Positions 62,478 to 64,000 of a stretch of 64,000 bases of DNA are shown here, in pieces. Numbering within the stretch: the first letter of the stretch is position 1; each line of letters opens with the position of its first letter. The position numbers and the translations under genes were made by a program. The stretch is from CAZPXZ01 sp965221505 (lineage in GTDB: Bacteria; Pseudomonadota; Alphaproteobacteria; Rhodobacterales; CAZPXZ01), in the NCBI GenBank assembly GCA_965221505.1, contig CBDCSI010000001.1:496001-560000 (forward strand). The letters are read 5' to 3'. The notes under the pieces are model-generated. The model was not told the origin of the DNA and made no database searches. It saw nothing but the letters and a program-made list of their open reading frames with translations.

Positions 62478-63218
62478 GTGGCCCGCGCGGTGTGCGCCGC
62501 CGGGCCATGGCCGGGAACGATTCAGCTTCGATTGGCAACAGATCTCCCCGGCGAGGCGTATGTTAGCGACAAAGGCTGGCAGCGTGCGACTCTGCGCCGT
62601 TGTCCGGTTCATCCGGCGGGCGGTTGCGGTTTCGCGCGCCACGGCACGTATTCTCGTCGAGTGTGTTCTACCGATCCGTCGAAGCGAGCGAAGATCGCGC
62701 GTTACTACTGCCGGCAGGGTCGGGTGACGTTTTCGCTGTTGCCGGATTGCTTTGCGGCCCGCTTTCCGGGCCAGCTGAGGGAGTGGGAAGAGGTTGTCGG
62801 GGCTGCGGCTGCGTCGAACGTGGTTCAGGCGGCTGCGTTGCATCCGGCGGGGGACGAGGTCGACCTGCCGTTTCGGGAGCGCTGGGTTCGTCGGCGGCTG
62901 CACGCGACGGCGGCTGTGCTCCGTTCGGTGCGAGGGTTGTTTCCGGATCGGTTTTCGGGTTGCGAGCCGACGGCGGCGTCGCTGCGCGCGGCGCTGGGGG
63001 TGCCCTGGCTTCTGGTCGCGCTTCGGGTTCTGTGCGCGGATTTTCTTCATCGGATTTGGCCTTCGGTTGGCTTCCGGTTGCCGGAGGAGAGCGATCCGGC
63101 GGCTGCGGAGCGGCTGCAACACTTGTCGGGGATCGTTTCGGGGGTTGAGGGGATCTACGGTCCCCGAGCGCGGCATGTAGGGCCGCGAGGACCGCCGGAA
63201 GGAGGCGACGATGAGTGA
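62478..63218 (+). CDS. Accessory protein of a two-gene transposon
   Basis: A roughly 230-246-aa protein preceding an integrase-core transposase. The N-terminal part has a Cys/His-rich zinc-finger-like stretch (LRRCPVHPAGGCGFARHGTY, then RYYCRQGRVTFSLLPDCFAARFPG), followed by a helical, Ala/Arg-rich region with WVRRRLHATAAVLRSVRGLF and LRAALGVPWLLVALRVL. Similar proteins occur in tandem with DDE transposases, as far as I recall, and may bind the transposon ends. The start is uncertain: GTG at 62478 or TTG at 62532, shortly before the conserved part. It overlaps the transposase gene by 8 bases. Nothing shows it is catalytic. Confidence 0.65.
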   Translation: MARAVCAAGPWPGTIQLRLATDLPGEAYVSDKGWQRATLRRCPVHPAGGCGFARHGTYSRRVCSTDPSKRAKIARYYCRQGRVTFSLLPDCFAARFPGQLREWEEVVGAAAASNVVQAAALHPAGDEVDLPFRERWVRRRLHATAAVLRSVRGLFPDRFSGCEPTAASLRAALGVPWLLVALRVLCADFLHRIWPSVGFRLPEESDPAAAERLQHLSGIVSGVEGIYGPRARHVGPRGPPEGGDDE

Positions 63219-64000
63219 GGAGAGGCGCCGGAGAGAGGCGGAAAGCCGCCGGATACGGGAGAGGAGCGACCGGAGGAAGACGGTGGCCGTGTTCCGGCAC
63301 TGGGTGATTTCGCCGCTGCGGCTGGAGACGCGGGGGACGAAGGCGTGGCGCGAGCGGCTTCGGGAGCTTTCCGCGCGGAAGTGGGCGATTCCGGGTTCGG
63401 AGCGGACGCGGATCGCGCCGCAGACGATTCGGGACTGGTTTCGGCGGTATGAGGAGGAGGGCCTCGACGGGCTGAAGCCGAAGCGGCGCCGGGACCGGGG
63501 CACGACGCGCCGGTTGCGCCCCGAGACGATCGAGGCGTTGCTGGAGATCAAGCGGGCGAGTCCGGCGAGCAGCGTGCCGCGGGTGATCCGCACGGCGCGT
63601 GCCGAGGGCCGGGTGCCGCAGGCCGAGCCGCTGTCGCGCTCGACGGTGTATCGGCTGTTCCGCAACGAGGGGCTCATGGACCCGGCGGCCGCCGGCCCGT
63701 CGGTCGAGCGCCGGAAGTTCGGCTACGAGTTCGCCGGCGAGCTGTGGATGAGCGACGTGCTGCACGGGCCGCGGGTTCCCGACGGCTCGCGCAAGGGGGT
63801 CAAGCGGAAGACGTATCTGATCCTGTTTCTCGACGACGCCACGCGCGTGGTGCCGTACGCCGAGTTCCGCTTCTCCGAAGACACCGCGAACTTCCTGCAG
63901 GTCTTTCGGGGCGCGCTTGAGCGGCGCGGCAAGCCGGACCGACTGTATGTCGACAACGGGTCCGCGTATCGCTCGCTGCACACCAGGCTGGTTTGCGCCA
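63211..64000 (+). CDS. Integrase-core (rve) transposase, C-terminal part beyond window
   Basis: The first 263 residues of a DDE transposase. The ATG at 63211 follows GGAGG and lies inside the end of the accessory gene. Residues 20-110 form a helix-turn-helix region with QTIRDWFRRYEEEGLDGLKPKRR; a second HTH-like helix is STVYRLFRNEGL. The catalytic core starts near 170, with Asp182 in LWMSDVLHGP and Asp248 in LYVDNGSAY; the third acidic residue lies beyond the window. The frame is open to the end. IS481/IS3-like or a related rve family is likely. Confidence 0.88.
   Translation, partial: MSEERRRREAESRRIRERSDRRKTVAVFRHWVISPLRLETRGTKAWRERLRELSARKWAIPGSERTRIAPQTIRDWFRRYEEEGLDGLKPKRRRDRGTTRRLRPETIEALLEIKRASPASSVPRVIRTARAEGRVPQAEPLSRSTVYRLFRNEGLMDPAAAGPSVERRKFGYEFAGELWMSDVLHGPRVPDGSRKGVKRKTYLILFLDDATRVVPYAEFRFSEDTANFLQVFRGALERRGKPDRLYVDNGSAYRSLHTRLVCA

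Larger units (their letters stand above)
62478..64000 (+). mobile_element. Two-gene transposon, right end outside window
   Basis: The accessory gene and transposase overlap and are co-oriented, forming one element. The left inverted repeat could not be placed because the right end is missing; it probably lies between 62,400 and 62,540. Confidence 0.65.

Overview
The window is high-GC DNA from an alphaproteobacterium, probably Rhodospirillales-like. The call rests on aerobic metabolism genes in alphaproteobacterial style: an fbcFBC (petABC) bc1 operon, a ccoNOQP cbb3-oxidase operon with ccoI and ccoS, a phaC-phaA-phaB polyhydroxyalkanoate set, aerobic hemF, and several sugar and peptide ABC importers. 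No rRNA, tRNA or CRISPR array was recognised.

Layout. 0-4.3 kb: hemF (cut by the window edge), a class V aminotransferase, and the coupled rimB-like/rimK pair. 4.5-11.8 kb: a partial inositol-type catabolic locus (IolE-like, IolD, an IolG-like dehydrogenase) with a FrcABC-like sugar importer. 12.1-23.3 kb: conserved core genes, namely bc1 complex, aroC, a RecD2-like helicase, a Bax-inhibitor-like membrane protein, the YbbA/YbbP-type ABC pair and a divergent TesA-type esterase. 23.3-30 kb: an accessory island on about 2 kb of apparently empty DNA. It holds a vapBC locus split by an IS element, the tail of a probable type III methyltransferase, an unfamiliar 331-aa gene coupled to a PIN toxin gene, a HicB-like gene and a frameshifted start of a type III restriction subunit. 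30-37.1 kb (minus strand): cbb3 oxidase and its copper and assembly factors. 37.2-40.7 kb: PHA synthesis. 41.1-43.6 kb: a FucI-like isomerase coupled to a Gfo/Idh/MocA dehydrogenase. 43.8-47.5 kb: a tandem duplication of about 1.7 kb, each copy carrying one membrane-anchored coiled-coil gene with different repeat numbers. 47.8-49.3 kb: higBA, with an ImmA/IrrE-type metalloprotease fused to the antitoxin. 49.7-60.7 kb: hydantoinase/oxoprolinase subunits A and B, an amidohydrolase and a complete Dpp/Opp-type importer. 60.8-64 kb: a hipA with no hipB seen, then a two-gene transposon cut by the window end.

The most interesting part is 25.2-29.9 kb. Removing the IS plus one CTAG restores a vapB ending in an ATGA overlap with vapC. 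Beyond it lies what looks like a decayed type III restriction-modification operon in which [331-aa protein - PIN - HicB] sits between mod and res with overlapping stops and starts. The 331-aa/PIN pair is a candidate toxin-antitoxin or defence unit that lacks a standard VapB-type antitoxin.
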